Shown: positions 19,312-30,002 of the stretch, in pieces | How the letters are laid out: every line of letters begins with the position of its first letter | Position numbering within the stretch: position 1 is the stretch's first letter | Origin: JAFDBW01 sp963723355 | GTDB lineage: Bacteria; Desulfobacterota; Desulfuromonadia; Desulfuromonadales; BM103 | Direction: 5' to 3' | Length of the DNA stretch: 64,000 nt | Assembly: GCA_963723355.1 (NCBI GenBank) | Contig: CAVRQQ010000003.1 | Location: 1 to 64,000, forward strand | The notes under the pieces: generated by a model | What the model was told of the DNA's origin: nothing | Seen by the model: only the letters and a program-made list of their open reading frames with translations | The model's database searches: none | Program-made: the position numbers and the translations under genes

Positions 19312-19358
19312 GGCCAAGGGTGAGCGGGGCGATAGATCATCGCCCTGCACCCTTGGCC
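19312..19358 (-). other. Strong two-step hairpin between dnaK and dnaJ
   Basis: An 11-pair perfect stem (GGCCAAGGGTG with CACCCTTGGCC) encloses a second stem (GGCGAT with ATCGCC). It sits in the 93-base dnaK-dnaJ gap. There is no convincing T run on the transcribed strand, so I read it as a partial terminator or an mRNA-stabilising or processing structure that lowers dnaJ relative to dnaK. Confidence 0.65.
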
Positions 19359-19375
19359 CTGTATCCCTTACCGGG

Positions 19376-21286
<1,911 letters not shown>

Positions 21287-21352
21287 GATAAGAATCCTCC
21301 TTAACGATTCGGTATGTTGTGTGTTTGAGCGGACAGTCCTGCTGCCCGTTGA

Positions 21353-21979
21353 TTATTCTCCGGTGGCCTCAGCGTCCTGGTCTTCAGTCGCTCCGTTCGG
21401 AGCCCTGGCAACCATGACCAGCGACGGACGCAGCAGGCGGTCATTGAGCAGGTAGCCCTTCTGGAATTCACTGATGACCGTGTTCGGTGCCTGGTCCGTT
21501 GTCTCAACCTGCCCCATGGCCTGGTGCAGGTTCGGGTCGAAATCCTCGCCGAGGGCATTGATCGGCTTGACGCCGAAATCCTCCAGCACCTTGCGGAACT
21601 GGTTGATCGTCATGTTGACACCTTCCAGGAGACCCTGGTTGTCGTCGTCGCCCTGCTCGGCATGCCCGACTGCGCGCTCGAGGTTGTCGAGGACCGGGAT
21701 CATCTCCCTGAGCAGACGGTCGTTGGCAAAGCGGATCGCCTCTTCGCGGTCGCGCTGATGGCGCTTGCGGGCATTTTCCAGGTCAGCCCGCTCGCGCAGG
21801 TACAAATCCCAGTTCTTGCCAGCTTCTTCCTTGGCCACTACGATTTCCTGCATGAGCTTTTGCAGGGGATCAGTCTCTTCTTCGGTCTCCGCGACAATTG
21901 CTTCGTCAGGGTTTCCCTGCTCCTGCTCGGTAATTATTTCCGGCTCCTCTGCAGCCGGCTGATTCTTTTTCTTCGCCAA
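21353..21979 (-). CDS. grpE: Nucleotide exchange factor GrpE
   Basis: GrpE releases ADP from DnaK. The 208-residue protein has a long N-terminal charged/coiled-coil segment (about 1-90, including LQKLMQEIVVAKEEAGKNWD) and the C-terminal beta-domain signature (FDPNLHQAMGQVETTDQAPN, GYLLNDRLLRPSLVMVA). It begins 13 bases after hrcA, with TAGGAG before the ATG, and precedes dnaK. Length and order are typical of heat-shock operons of this group. Confidence 0.97.
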   Translation of the reverse strand: MAKKKNQPAAEEPEIITEQEQGNPDEAIVAETEEETDPLQKLMQEIVVAKEEAGKNWDLYLRERADLENARKRHQRDREEAIRFANDRLLREMIPVLDNLERAVGHAEQGDDDNQGLLEGVNMTINQFRKVLEDFGVKPINALGEDFDPNLHQAMGQVETTDQAPNTVISEFQKGYLLNDRLLRPSLVMVARAPNGATEDQDAEATGE

Positions 21980-21992
21980 TGCTTTAAGTCTC

Positions 21993-23033
21993 CTAATCGT
22001 TTTCTGTATCCAGCAGGCGACTGATCAAATTCGCCGTGTAATCGACAATCGGAATAATCGTTGAGTAGGGCATGCGGTTCGGACCGATGACGCCGAGGGT
22101 GCCAAGGCTGCCGCGTTTGCCGGAATAGGCTGCGGTAATCAGGCTGCAGCCGGAAAGTTCATGGTATTGCGTTTCGCTGCCGATGATGACCTGCACGCCT
22201 ACGGCGTCTGTGCCACGGTCGAGCAGGTCGACCAGCATGCTCTTCTGTTCGAAAGCCTGAACGATATTTTTCATCTGCCGCAGGTCGGAAAATTCAGGCT
22301 GCTCGAGGAAGTAGCTGGTCCCGTCGATGATCACGTCTCCGTCGGTTTCATCACCGAGGGCAGCGCTGGAGAGCGCGAAAGCACGCCGCAGCAGATGGTC
22401 GTACAGGGCTTTTTCTTCGGCCATTTCAGCAATAATCCTGGCCCGTACTTCCTGGATGCTCATACCGCTCATGGTCCGGTTCAGGTAATTCGTGATCTGT
22501 TCCAGCTCACTGGGCGAGAGTTCCTCGTCGACCTCCACCAGCTTGTTCTGGACCATGCCGGACTGGGTGACGAAGACCACCAGTACCTGGCGGGAAGAGA
22601 GCTTGACGAACTCGATATGCCGGAAAACCGTGACTTTCAGGCGCGGGATCATCACCAGCCCGGTGTGATGTGAGAAGGAAGACAGGGTGCGGCTGGCTTC
22701 ACGCAGCATGTCGGCCATCTGCAGACCGTGCCGTCGGTACTTCATTTCGATCTGGTCCTTCTGTCGGGTGTCCAGGTCGCTGACCCGCAGCAGGGTGTCC
22801 ACATAGAAACGATAACCCTTCTCCGTAGGGATGCGTCCGGCCGAGGTGTGGGGTGATGCGAGGTAGCCGAGATCTTCCAGCTCTGCCATGACATTGCGCA
22901 CCGACGCCGGCGAAAGACTGATGCCGTGGTTCTGCGTCAAAGCCTTGGAGCCGACCGGCTGGGCGGTCGCTATGTATTCTTCAATGATCGCTTCCAGGAT
23001 TTGCTGGCAGCGATCGGTCAGGGCCTTTGCCAT
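21993..23033 (-). CDS. hrcA: Heat-inducible transcription repressor HrcA
   Basis: HrcA represses chaperone genes by binding CIRCE and needs GroEL for activity. The winged-helix N-terminus (LTQNHGISLSPASVRNVMAE, then LASPHTSAGRIPTEKGYRFYVD) is characteristic, followed by a GAF-like domain and the C-terminal LGVIGPNRMPYSTIIPIVDYTA. 346 residues. It is the first gene of the heat-shock operon. The start codon lies about 50 bases downstream of a CIRCE copy that overlaps the predicted start of transcription, giving autoregulation. Confidence 0.97.
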   Translation of the reverse strand: MAKALTDRCQQILEAIIEEYIATAQPVGSKALTQNHGISLSPASVRNVMAELEDLGYLASPHTSAGRIPTEKGYRFYVDTLLRVSDLDTRQKDQIEMKYRRHGLQMADMLREASRTLSSFSHHTGLVMIPRLKVTVFRHIEFVKLSSRQVLVVFVTQSGMVQNKLVEVDEELSPSELEQITNYLNRTMSGMSIQEVRARIIAEMAEEKALYDHLLRRAFALSSAALGDETDGDVIIDGTSYFLEQPEFSDLRQMKNIVQAFEQKSMLVDLLDRGTDAVGVQVIIGSETQYHELSGCSLITAAYSGKRGSLGTLGVIGPNRMPYSTIIPIVDYTANLISRLLDTEND

Positions 23034-23085
23034 AATATGCTCCGTGCAAAAAACTCAAGCCGGTTAAACCGGCCCGCGAATTGAC

Positions 23086-23112
23086 TTAGCACTCGCTTTG
23101 CCTGAGTGCCAA
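23086..23112. promoter_or_regulatory. CIRCE operator (HrcA binding site)
   Basis: TTAGCACTC, nine bases, then GAGTGCCAA: the nine-base arms match the CIRCE consensus with a single change (GAGTGCTAA expected). It lies 10 bases downstream of the -10 box and upstream of hrcA. Confidence 0.96.
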
Positions 23113-23122
23113 AAGCACGGTC

Positions 23123-23151
23123 AAGATAACAACGCATATGGGCTTTGTCAA
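23123..23151 (-). promoter_or_regulatory. Sigma-70 promoter of the hrcA-grpE-dnaK-dnaJ operon
   Basis: Minus strand TTGACA, a 17-base spacer and TATCTT, placed just upstream of CIRCE. The fit to consensus and the position over the operator make this the main operon promoter. Confidence 0.85.
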
Positions 23152-23184
23152 GGTAAGCAAAGCGTTTTTATCAGAGCTTTGATT

Positions 23185-24321
23185 TTAAAGAAAATTCTGG
23201 ACCAGGTGGTCGAAAAGGAGCCAGCCGGACGGGGCCAGAGACCAGCGGCCGGCGTGCATTCTCCAGCGATTGTCCGCAGGCTTCGATCGCCTCCGGGAAA
23301 CGGTCTGCCAGGGTGCAGCCGAAGCGCTGCCGGAGCTCGTCATCGGCGACGCCCCGCCGGGTGCGTAACGCCAGGTAGATGGTTTCGCGTAAAGCGGATT
23401 CACGATCGAAGGTTTCCAGGCAGGTCATCGGTTCCGTACCGGTCTGCAGCGCCTGGCGGTAACCCGGCAGGTCTGCTGCAATGTCCCAGCGGCTGCCCCA
23501 GCCGTCGTCCAGAAAAGAGTGCGCCCCGGCGCCGATGCCCAGGTAGGGAAGGCGCTGCCAGTAGCCGATGATTGTGCCGACAGTCGAAGCCGTCGCGGGC
23601 ATAATTGGCAATCTCGTAATGCGTATAGCCCGCTGCGTTCAGCCGGTCATGAAGCAGCATGAAGCTGTCGGCATACTGGTCTTCGTCCGGCAGGGACAAC
23701 GCTCCGGAAGCGACGCTTGCGTGCAGTGGTGTGCCCGGTTCGGCGGTCAGCCCGTAGCAGGAGAAATGTTCCGGGGCCAGGTCGAGATAGATCTGCAGCT
23801 CTTCTTCGAGATCGTCACGGGATCTGGCCCGGCAAGGCAAACATCAGGTCCAGGGAGATGTTGTCAAAACCGGCCTGTCGTGCCCATGCGAAGCTCTGCA
23901 GCCCCTGGCGACGGTCATGCAACCGCCCTAGCCCTTTCAGCAGCCGGTCATTGCAGCTCTGCAGTCCCAGCGAGAGACGGTTGATGCCGGCCGAGCGATA
24001 GCCGGTCAGGCTGTCGATGGTGACTGTCCCCGGATTTGCTTCCAGGGAGATTTCGATATCGCTTGCCAGGGAGTAATGGCGGCCGATTGCCTGCAGGATT
24101 GCATCGATCGATTGCGGGGAAAGTAGTGACGGGGTTCCGCCGCCAAAATAGATGGTGTCGAAGGGGCGTTGCCAGCGGCCTTGTCCGGCGACCCGCTCAA
24201 GGTGCCTGATGAGCAGGTCGGGATAGCTCTGCAGTTCTGCCGTGGCGGCTTCGACCGAATAGAAATCGCAGTACACGCACTTGCGATGACAAAAAGGGAT
24301 ATGCAGATAAAGACCGACCAT
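23185..24321 (-). CDS. hemW: Radical SAM heme chaperone HemW; three frame breaks
   Basis: HemW (formerly annotated as oxygen-independent coproporphyrinogen oxidase-like) is a radical SAM protein that hands heme to target proteins. The cluster motif is Cys11, 15, 18 (CHRKCVYCDF), followed by YFGGGTPSLL, SLEANPGT and RLSLGLQS. HemW has one motif fewer than true HemN. Three single-base insertions break the frame at about 23820 (run of G), 23567 and 23254. Removing one base at each restores ALPGQIRDDLEEEL, CRHN-x-GYWQRLPYLG and GRWSLAPSGWLL, giving 377 residues. Because conserved motifs continue on both sides of each break, I favour sequence errors over a decayed gene. It follows the antiporter operon by 43 bases. 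Confidence 0.9.
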
Positions 24322-24364
24322 GCAAGCCTGCCGTCGTTGTGGCAGGGGCAGCCGGTGAGGTGCC

Positions 24365-26143
24365 CTAGCGCAGGTAAAGGAACGTGGATACCAGGGTCAG
24401 GATGACGACGGCCAGCAGGACGCTCACGCCGACCGGATAGGTCGCACTGCGGCTGCGCCGATCAATGTCCTGGTCGACCTTTTCGTGATGATCCGCAATT
24501 CCGCTGGATTCGACCCAGAGCCGGTAGCCGTAGCGCTGCAGATTGCCGCCCGGCTCTTCGAAGAAATGGGCCAGCAGCTTCGGGAGCTGCTGGGCGAAGA
24601 TGCGGTTCGCCCACTCGTTGATGCCGTCGAAAGCCCACCTGCAGAAGCGGTAAATCTGGCGACCGCCTTTGCGGTAAATCCAGTCGGCGTCGACATTGAC
24701 AGAACGAATCTCGGCCGGGTAGATGCCTGCAAGCAGCAGCAGGGTGAAAGCCAGGGCCGAGAAGATCAGTAACTGAGACTGTGCCAGCACATGGCTGATC
24801 GAGTAGGGCTGGTAATCAGTGGCGTAAGGCAGCATGCTGTAAAGGTATTGCGGGAAGCAACCGATCAGAATGCAGAGTAATGCCGAGATGCCCATTGCCA
24901 GCAGCATATGTTTCGGTGCTTCTTTGCAGCGGATGCCTGAGTCATGTGAATAGAAGGCGAAGAAGGGGATCTTGATGCCGGCATGGTGAAAGACCCCGGC
25001 CGAAGCAAACAGCAGGATGAACCAGAGCCAGCGCATATCGCCGTGGGCCGCAGCCTCCATGACCATTGATTTACTGACGAAACCGGAAAACAGCGGGAAG
25101 GCCGAGATTGAGGCTGCGCCGACAATGCAGAAACCGCAGGTCCAGGGCATTGATTTGTAAAGGCCGCCAAGGTCGGTGGCGTTGATTTTGCCAGTGCGGT
25201 ACATGACCGCGCCCATAGTCATAAAAAGCAGTCCCTTGAAGAGAAGGTCGTTGAAGGCATGAGCAACGGCGCCGTTAATGGAGAGGGCGGTGCCGATACC
25301 GATGCCGACCACCATGAAGCCGACCTGGTTGATCAGGCTGTAGGCCAGGACTCGCCGGAGATCATTTTCGATGACCGCGTAGAAGATCGGGAAAGCCGCC
25401 ATGGCTCCGCCAATGAAGATCAATTCCTCGGTGCCGGGGAAGGCCCGGGCCAGGGCATAGATCGCTGTCTTGGTGGTGAACGCCGAAAGAAAGATGGTGC
25501 CGGTGATGGTCGCCTCGGGGTAGGCATCGGTCAGCCAGGGGTGCAGAAACGGCCAGGCACAGTTAACGCCGATACCGACGAAGATAAACCACGAGGCGGT
25601 TGTCCCCAGACCAATCAGGTCAAAGGCCGCTGAACCGGTCTGGGAAACGTGCATGATGATCCCGGCCAGCAGGCAGAGCCCCCCCGCGACGTGGACCATG
25701 AAGTAGCGGAAACCGGCCCCGAGGGCCCGCTCGGTACGGCGTGCCAGGATCAGGAAAGTAGCACTGATCGTGAGCATCTCCCAGAACACAAAGAGGGTGA
25801 ACATGTCACCGGCGAAGATCGCGCCAATCGCTGCTCCAGCGTAAACGGTCCCGGCAACATTCTGCACGGCGTCATCAACATGCAGGGCATAGAGTGCCGA
25901 GAGGAAGGCGACCAGATGGAAGATGTAACCGAAGATCAGGCTCAGTTTGTCAACCCTGGCCAGAATGATCTGGTCACTTAAAAACGGATAGATCCAGTAA
26001 CTGCCGTGTGCTAGCTGCAGCAGGTTGATAAAGCTGATCACCGGCAGCAGCAGTAGCAACGCCTGCCGGGTGCGTCCCTTGAAAAGCGGGACCAGTAGCC
26101 CACCAAGAATCAGTATCGTTGCTGGCGGCAAGGCATTAATCAT
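24365..26143 (-). CDS. MrpD/NuoL-type antiporter subunit, third copy, with extended C-terminus, 592 aa
   Basis: A proton-conducting membrane subunit of the MrpA/MrpD/NuoLMN family: about 14 membrane segments, with the conserved channel residues in FVFWEMLTISATF (Glu) and NDLRRVLAYSLINQVG (Lys/Arg helix). After residue about 460 there is a long extension with amphipathic helices (DADWIYRKGGRQIYRF) and one last membrane helix, as in NuoL-like subunits. It is the last gene of the antiporter operon. The start overlaps the preceding small gene by eight bases. It probably works as one of three antiporter-like channels in the complex. Confidence 0.85.
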   Translation of the reverse strand: MINALPPATILILGGLLVPLFKGRTRQALLLLLPVISFINLLQLAHGSYWIYPFLSDQIILARVDKLSLIFGYIFHLVAFLSALYALHVDDAVQNVAGTVYAGAAIGAIFAGDMFTLFVFWEMLTISATFLILARRTERALGAGFRYFMVHVAGGLCLLAGIIMHVSQTGSAAFDLIGLGTTASWFIFVGIGVNCAWPFLHPWLTDAYPEATITGTIFLSAFTTKTAIYALARAFPGTEELIFIGGAMAAFPIFYAVIENDLRRVLAYSLINQVGFMVVGIGIGTALSINGAVAHAFNDLLFKGLLFMTMGAVMYRTGKINATDLGGLYKSMPWTCGFCIVGAASISAFPLFSGFVSKSMVMEAAAHGDMRWLWFILLFASAGVFHHAGIKIPFFAFYSHDSGIRCKEAPKHMLLAMGISALLCILIGCFPQYLYSMLPYATDYQPYSISHVLAQSQLLIFSALAFTLLLLAGIYPAEIRSVNVDADWIYRKGGRQIYRFCRWAFDGINEWANRIFAQQLPKLLAHFFEEPGGNLQRYGYRLWVESSGIADHHEKVDQDIDRRSRSATYPVGVSVLLAVVILTLVSTFLYLR

Positions 26144-26405
26144 TATAATAACCCTCTTTACGCATGACTAAAGGCCGCAATATATATTTGGCTACGATCA
26201 CCAGAATGACACAAGCGACAAAACCGTAGGCCGAGTAGAAACCGAAGAAGCTTTCCCAGGTGAAGATGCCGTGCTTGTGATAGAAGATGTCAATCGCCAG
26301 AGACACGACTACGCAGGCATAGAAAATTTTCAGCAGGCGTTTGACGTTTTCGGGCTTGTCAAACATCCTCAGTTCTTCGTCCATGTTAATCGGTTGTTTG
26401 GACAT
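26136..26405 (-). CDS. Small two-helix membrane protein in the antiporter operon, 89 aa
   Basis: Two hydrophobic segments (about 24-42 and 55-75: LLKIFYACVVVSLAIDIFY and AYGFVACVILVIVAKYI) follow a charged N-terminus with ELRMFDKPENVKR. The family is not one I recognise. It overlaps the following antiporter subunit by eight bases and is preceded by a 52-residue gene 11 bases upstream with AAGGAG before this ATG, so it is surely co-translated with the complex. It may be an accessory subunit that takes the place of a missing Mrp/Mbh small subunit. Confidence 0.75.
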   Translation of the reverse strand: MSKQPINMDEELRMFDKPENVKRLLKIFYACVVVSLAIDIFYHKHGIFTWESFFGFYSAYGFVACVILVIVAKYILRPLVMRKEGYYND

Positions 26406-26416
26406 CCGTTTGCTCC

Positions 26417-26575
26417 TTACAAGGTCTGCCAGAATACAAAGGCCAGGTAGAGGATGCCGATGGTAATGCAGATGTAAAAGATGGTCCGGTAGCCTTCGAC
26501 TGGCTCATGGGCCAGGATCATCGGACCGTCTTCTGCGTGGTCTTGATGGTCGTCTTGTTCGTGTATATCCGTCAT
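26417..26575 (-). CDS. Very small single-helix membrane protein in the antiporter operon, 52 aa
   Basis: The reading frame starts at ATG 26575 with GGGAG seven bases upstream and stops at 26417. The product begins MTDIHEQDDHQDHAEDG, an acidic, His-rich N-terminus, and ends in one hydrophobic helix (TIFYICITIGILYLAFVFW). The gap to the next gene is 11 bases. Good ribosome site, tight packing and a clear membrane helix argue for a real gene although it is short. I recognise no family. The His/Asp N-terminus might bind metal or face the cytoplasm as a docking segment. Confidence 0.7.
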   Translation of the reverse strand: MTDIHEQDDHQDHAEDGPMILAHEPVEGYRTIFYICITIGILYLAFVFWQTL

Positions 26576-26636
26576 ATGCTCTCCCAAACTTCAGGAACCG
26601 GTTTGCTTTACATCGGCCCCGCTCAGATTCCAGAGA

Positions 26637-28106
26637 TTACCAGGTTCCAAGGGCCATACGCGCCAATTGCACCAGGGTGTCGGGGAAGAAGAACAAGGCC
26701 AGTGAAACAAGGGCCGTCACCGACAGTGGAATCAGGCAGAAGAGTGGCGCCTCCTTGATCCGGTCCCCTTCACCATCCGTTGCTGGCGCGAAGAAACCGC
26801 GGTAGACAATCGGGAAGAAATAGGCAGCGTTGAGCAGGGAGCTGACCAGCAGCACCACGATCAAAACCAGCTGTTCTCCTTCTACGGCACCGATCAGCAT
26901 ATTCCATTTGCTGATAAAGCCCCCCAGCGGCGGCATGCCGATAATACTCAGAGAACCCAGGAAAAAGGCCAGGTAGGTGATCGGCATACGCTTCCCCAAC
27001 CCGTTCATCTGGCTGATATTTTTCTTCTTGCTGGCGACATAGATCGCACCTGCGCAGAAGAAAAGTGTGATCTTGCCGAAGGCGTGCATCGCAAGGTGCA
27101 TGACTCCGCCGAGCATGCCGGTCGCCGAGAGCATGCCGGCGCCGAGCACCATGTAGGCAAGTTGACCGATGGTAGAGTAGGCCAATCGGCGTTTCATGCT
27201 GTCCTGAGTCAGCGCGATCAGGGAGGCAACCAGTATGGTCACAGCAGCGATATAGGTGATCAGGGAACCGAGATGGGCCAACTGCAGCGTCTCAGGGCCA
27301 AGAATATGAAAAATGATACGGAAGATCGCAAAGACACCGGCCTTGACCACGGCCACGCCATGCAGGAACGAACTGACCGGGGTCGGCGCCACCATTGCTG
27401 CCGGTAGCCAACCATGAAACGGCATCAAGCCGGCTTTGGCAAAACCGAACAGGAACAGTACCAGCAGCAGGGCCAGAAGCTCCGGCGAGGCTTTGCCGGC
27501 CAGAATTCCGCCCTGGGTAAAGTCGAGGGTGCCGGCTGCGGCATAAGTCATAATCATGGCCGGCAGGGCCAGCCCGATCGATGTGCCGAGGATGTAGGTC
27601 AGATACTTGCGGCCTGAGGCTCTGGCTTCAGCGTCTTGATGATGTGTGACCAGAGGGTAGGTCGAGAGCGACAGCATCTCGTAGAAGAGGTACATGGTCA
27701 GCAGGTTGGCGGAAAACGCAATGCCGATGGTTGCTGAAATAGCCACGGCGAAGGAGGCGAAGTAGCGAGTCTGGGCATGCTCGTCGAGAGCCCGCATGTA
27801 ACCGATCGAATAGATCGAGGTGAACAGCCAGAGGAAGGAGGCGACCAGGGCAAAAATCATCCCCAGCGCATCGACGCGCAACTCGATCGGCACCCCTGGC
27901 AGGACCTGTGCAATGGTGAATACGTAGCTGCCGCCTTTGAGAACTCCCGGGAGCAGTGAGGCGACAATACTCAGTTTGACCAGCGCGATCAGGATCGTCC
28001 AGCTTTCACGCAGGTTCGGCTGGCGGGCGGAGAGCATGATCGGCAGGGCTCCCAGCAGGGAGACCAGGATTGCGATCAGCGGCCATATGGATAGTGTCGG
28101 CGTCAT
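26637..28106 (-). CDS. Monovalent cation/H+ antiporter subunit D (MrpD family), second copy, 489 aa
   Basis: MrpD/NuoM-like proton channel with 14 predicted membrane helices. The key conserved positions are visible: the channel Glu in MYLFYEMLSLSTYPLV, the broken-helix Lys region in KAGLMPFHGWLPAAMVAPTPVSSFLHGVAVVKAG, and DSMKRRLAYSTIGQLAYM. This copy is the closest of the three to classical MrpD/NuoM in length and motif set. It lies 18 bases after the other D-type gene. It should exchange H+ against Na+ or K+ as part of the membrane complex. Confidence 0.9.
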   Translation of the reverse strand: MTPTLSIWPLIAILVSLLGALPIMLSARQPNLRESWTILIALVKLSIVASLLPGVLKGGSYVFTIAQVLPGVPIELRVDALGMIFALVASFLWLFTSIYSIGYMRALDEHAQTRYFASFAVAISATIGIAFSANLLTMYLFYEMLSLSTYPLVTHHQDAEARASGRKYLTYILGTSIGLALPAMIMTYAAAGTLDFTQGGILAGKASPELLALLLVLFLFGFAKAGLMPFHGWLPAAMVAPTPVSSFLHGVAVVKAGVFAIFRIIFHILGPETLQLAHLGSLITYIAAVTILVASLIALTQDSMKRRLAYSTIGQLAYMVLGAGMLSATGMLGGVMHLAMHAFGKITLFFCAGAIYVASKKKNISQMNGLGKRMPITYLAFFLGSLSIIGMPPLGGFISKWNMLIGAVEGEQLVLIVVLLVSSLLNAAYFFPIVYRGFFAPATDGEGDRIKEAPLFCLIPLSVTALVSLALFFFPDTLVQLARMALGTW

Positions 28107-28124
28107 ATCAATCTCAGAACGTCC

Positions 28125-29615
28125 TCAAAAACCAGCCGGGATAATCAGGCTGATGACGTTATTTATCAGGGGCCCGGTGCTGAAGCCGACAACGATCAGG
28201 AGTACGGCTGTGATGACCAGCGGCTTGAGCATCCACCAGGGAGCTTCGTGGCGCTCTGTGCTGCCATGCTCGTGATGTTCGCCATCGGCCAGGGAACCGA
28301 AATAGGCCAGCTCTATAATCCTGAAGAAGAGGATCACGTTAATCAGGCTGCTGACCACCAGGGCGATGACGAATTCCCAGTGACCACCATCGATACCGCC
28401 GAGGATCAGGTACCACTTGCTGAAGAAGCCGCAGGTCGGAGGTACGCCGATCATGGCAAAGGCCCCCAGGGTGAAGGCTGCCATGGTGATCGGCATGCGG
28501 CGGAAGATCCCCTGCAGTGAATCCAGCGAGACCGTGCCCTGTCGGTAAATAATCGCCGCAACCACCAGGAACAGGCAGAGGGTCATCAGGGAATCATTGA
28601 CGATGTGCAGGATCGCGCCGGTGAGGCCATTGCTGTTGGCCAGGAAGACTCCGCCAACCATATAGCCGACTTCTGCGATGATGATATAGGTCAACATACG
28701 TCGCAGGTCTTTTTGGCCAAGTGCCAGCGCCGAGCCGCAGACTATAGCGATGGCGGCCGCCCACATGACGCCGTTGGTGACCCAGTCGTGCGTGAAGACC
28801 AGCGCCGGGGTATAGACGTTCAGGATGACCCGGATCATCAGGTAGACGGTGACCTTGGTCATCAGCGGTGCCACCATGGTGCCGGCCCCGGTCGGCGCGT
28901 GGCTGTAGGCGTTGGGGAGCCAGGCGTGTAATGGGAAGAACGCCATCTTGACCCACAGCCCGACCAGGACGAAAGCGATCGCCGTGGTTGTGGCGACCGG
29001 AGCGTTCAGGGTTGGCAGGATGCGAGCGATATCGGCCATGTTCAGGGTGCCGGTGAGAATGTAGATGTAGCCGACGCCGAGCAGATAGAAGCAGGCACCG
29101 ATCGTACCCATGATGATGTAGTTGAAGCTGGAAAGTGCCGCCCGCCCGCGGCCCATGGCGATCAGGCCATAAGAGGTGATCGATGTGATCTCAAGCAGGA
29201 CGTAGAGGTTGAAAGCATCACCGGTCAGGACCAGACCATGCAGCCCGGCGATGAGAATCAGGTAGAGGGTAAAGAAGAAAGCTTCCCTGCCGGGGAGCTC
29301 CTGTTCGGCACTTTTCAGGGACGAGAAGGAGGCGAGCAGGGCCACGACGGAAATCAGGACCATCATCATGGCGCTCAAAGGGTCGATAATCAGTTCGATG
29401 CCAAAGGGCGGCTGCCAGTTGCCAACCGTGTAGCTGATCGTGCCATGCCTGAGCACGTTGCCCATGACGACGATTGAACCGAGGACCGAGAAGGCCAGGG
29501 AACCGAGGACCAGTGGTGCAATCATCTGGCGGTTGTTCCGCCCCCAGAGGTTCACGGCCAGGGCCGAGAGTAGTGGCACGACCAGGACGAAGAGGTGTAG
29601 ATTGGGAGTACTCAT
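28125..29615 (-). CDS. Monovalent cation/H+ antiporter subunit D (MrpD family), first copy, 496 aa
   Basis: Another MrpD-type channel: the family signature LYVLLEITSITSYGLIA (Glu), KMAFFPLHAWLPNAYSHAPT and QKDLRRMLTYIIIAEVGYM are present, with about 14 helices. Its start overlaps the MnhC stop (ATGA), so the two are coupled. Two MrpD-like genes plus the longer third one give three antiporter-type subunits where a classical Mrp has two (MrpA and MrpD). The split pattern without a large MrpA resembles the Mbh/Mbs type membrane modules. Confidence 0.9.
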   Translation of the reverse strand: MSTPNLHLFVLVVPLLSALAVNLWGRNNRQMIAPLVLGSLAFSVLGSIVVMGNVLRHGTISYTVGNWQPPFGIELIIDPLSAMMMVLISVVALLASFSSLKSAEQELPGREAFFFTLYLILIAGLHGLVLTGDAFNLYVLLEITSITSYGLIAMGRGRAALSSFNYIIMGTIGACFYLLGVGYIYILTGTLNMADIARILPTLNAPVATTTAIAFVLVGLWVKMAFFPLHAWLPNAYSHAPTGAGTMVAPLMTKVTVYLMIRVILNVYTPALVFTHDWVTNGVMWAAAIAIVCGSALALGQKDLRRMLTYIIIAEVGYMVGGVFLANSNGLTGAILHIVNDSLMTLCLFLVVAAIIYRQGTVSLDSLQGIFRRMPITMAAFTLGAFAMIGVPPTCGFFSKWYLILGGIDGGHWEFVIALVVSSLINVILFFRIIELAYFGSLADGEHHEHGSTERHEAPWWMLKPLVITAVLLIVVGFSTGPLINNVISLIIPAGF

Positions 29616-30001
29616 TGCCGCAGCTTCTCCAGGATCTCGTCTTCTTCCAGGGTGCCGAACTCTTCATGGATACGGATCAGAACGGCCAAGGCCACGCCGG
29701 TGACGCTTACCCCGACAACGATAGCCGTCAGCATCAGGACGTGCGGCAACGGATTGACCACGGTGGCCGCGTCAACGCCACCTGCGAGGGCCTGATACTT
29801 GTCGACGATGGGGATGCCACCGCCCTTCTTGACGCCGATAGAAACAAAGAAGAGGATGATGGCCGTCTGGAAGATGTTCATGCCAAGCAGTTTCTTGACC
29901 AGGTTGCGCTTGCCGATCATGGCGTAGAAGCCGATCATCATCAGCACGACGTAAATCCAGTAATTATATTTGGCGACGATTTCGCCGATGACCGCTTCCA
30001 T
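29612..30001 (-). CDS. mnhC: Cation/H+ antiporter subunit C (MnhC/NuoK family), 129 aa
   Basis: NuoK-like three-helix subunit. The conserved segments are VLMMIGFYAMIGKRNLVKK and NIFQTAIILFFVSIG, then VNPLPHVLMLTAIVVGVSVTG. I choose the ATG at 30001 because AGGGAT is eight bases upstream and the family N-terminus follows. An in-frame ATG at 30016 lies inside mnhB. The stop overlaps the next start. It pairs with the D-type subunits to form the membrane channel. Confidence 0.9.
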   Translation of the reverse strand: MEAVIGEIVAKYNYWIYVVLMMIGFYAMIGKRNLVKKLLGMNIFQTAIILFFVSIGVKKGGGIPIVDKYQALAGGVDAATVVNPLPHVLMLTAIVVGVSVTGVALAVLIRIHEEFGTLEEDEILEKLRQ

Positions 30002-30002
30002 A

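Noticed and set aside
23185..24321. hemW as a pseudogene
   Set aside because: All motifs are conserved on both sides of three single-base insertions, and four other essential-type genes show the same kind of insertion, so error is likelier than decay.
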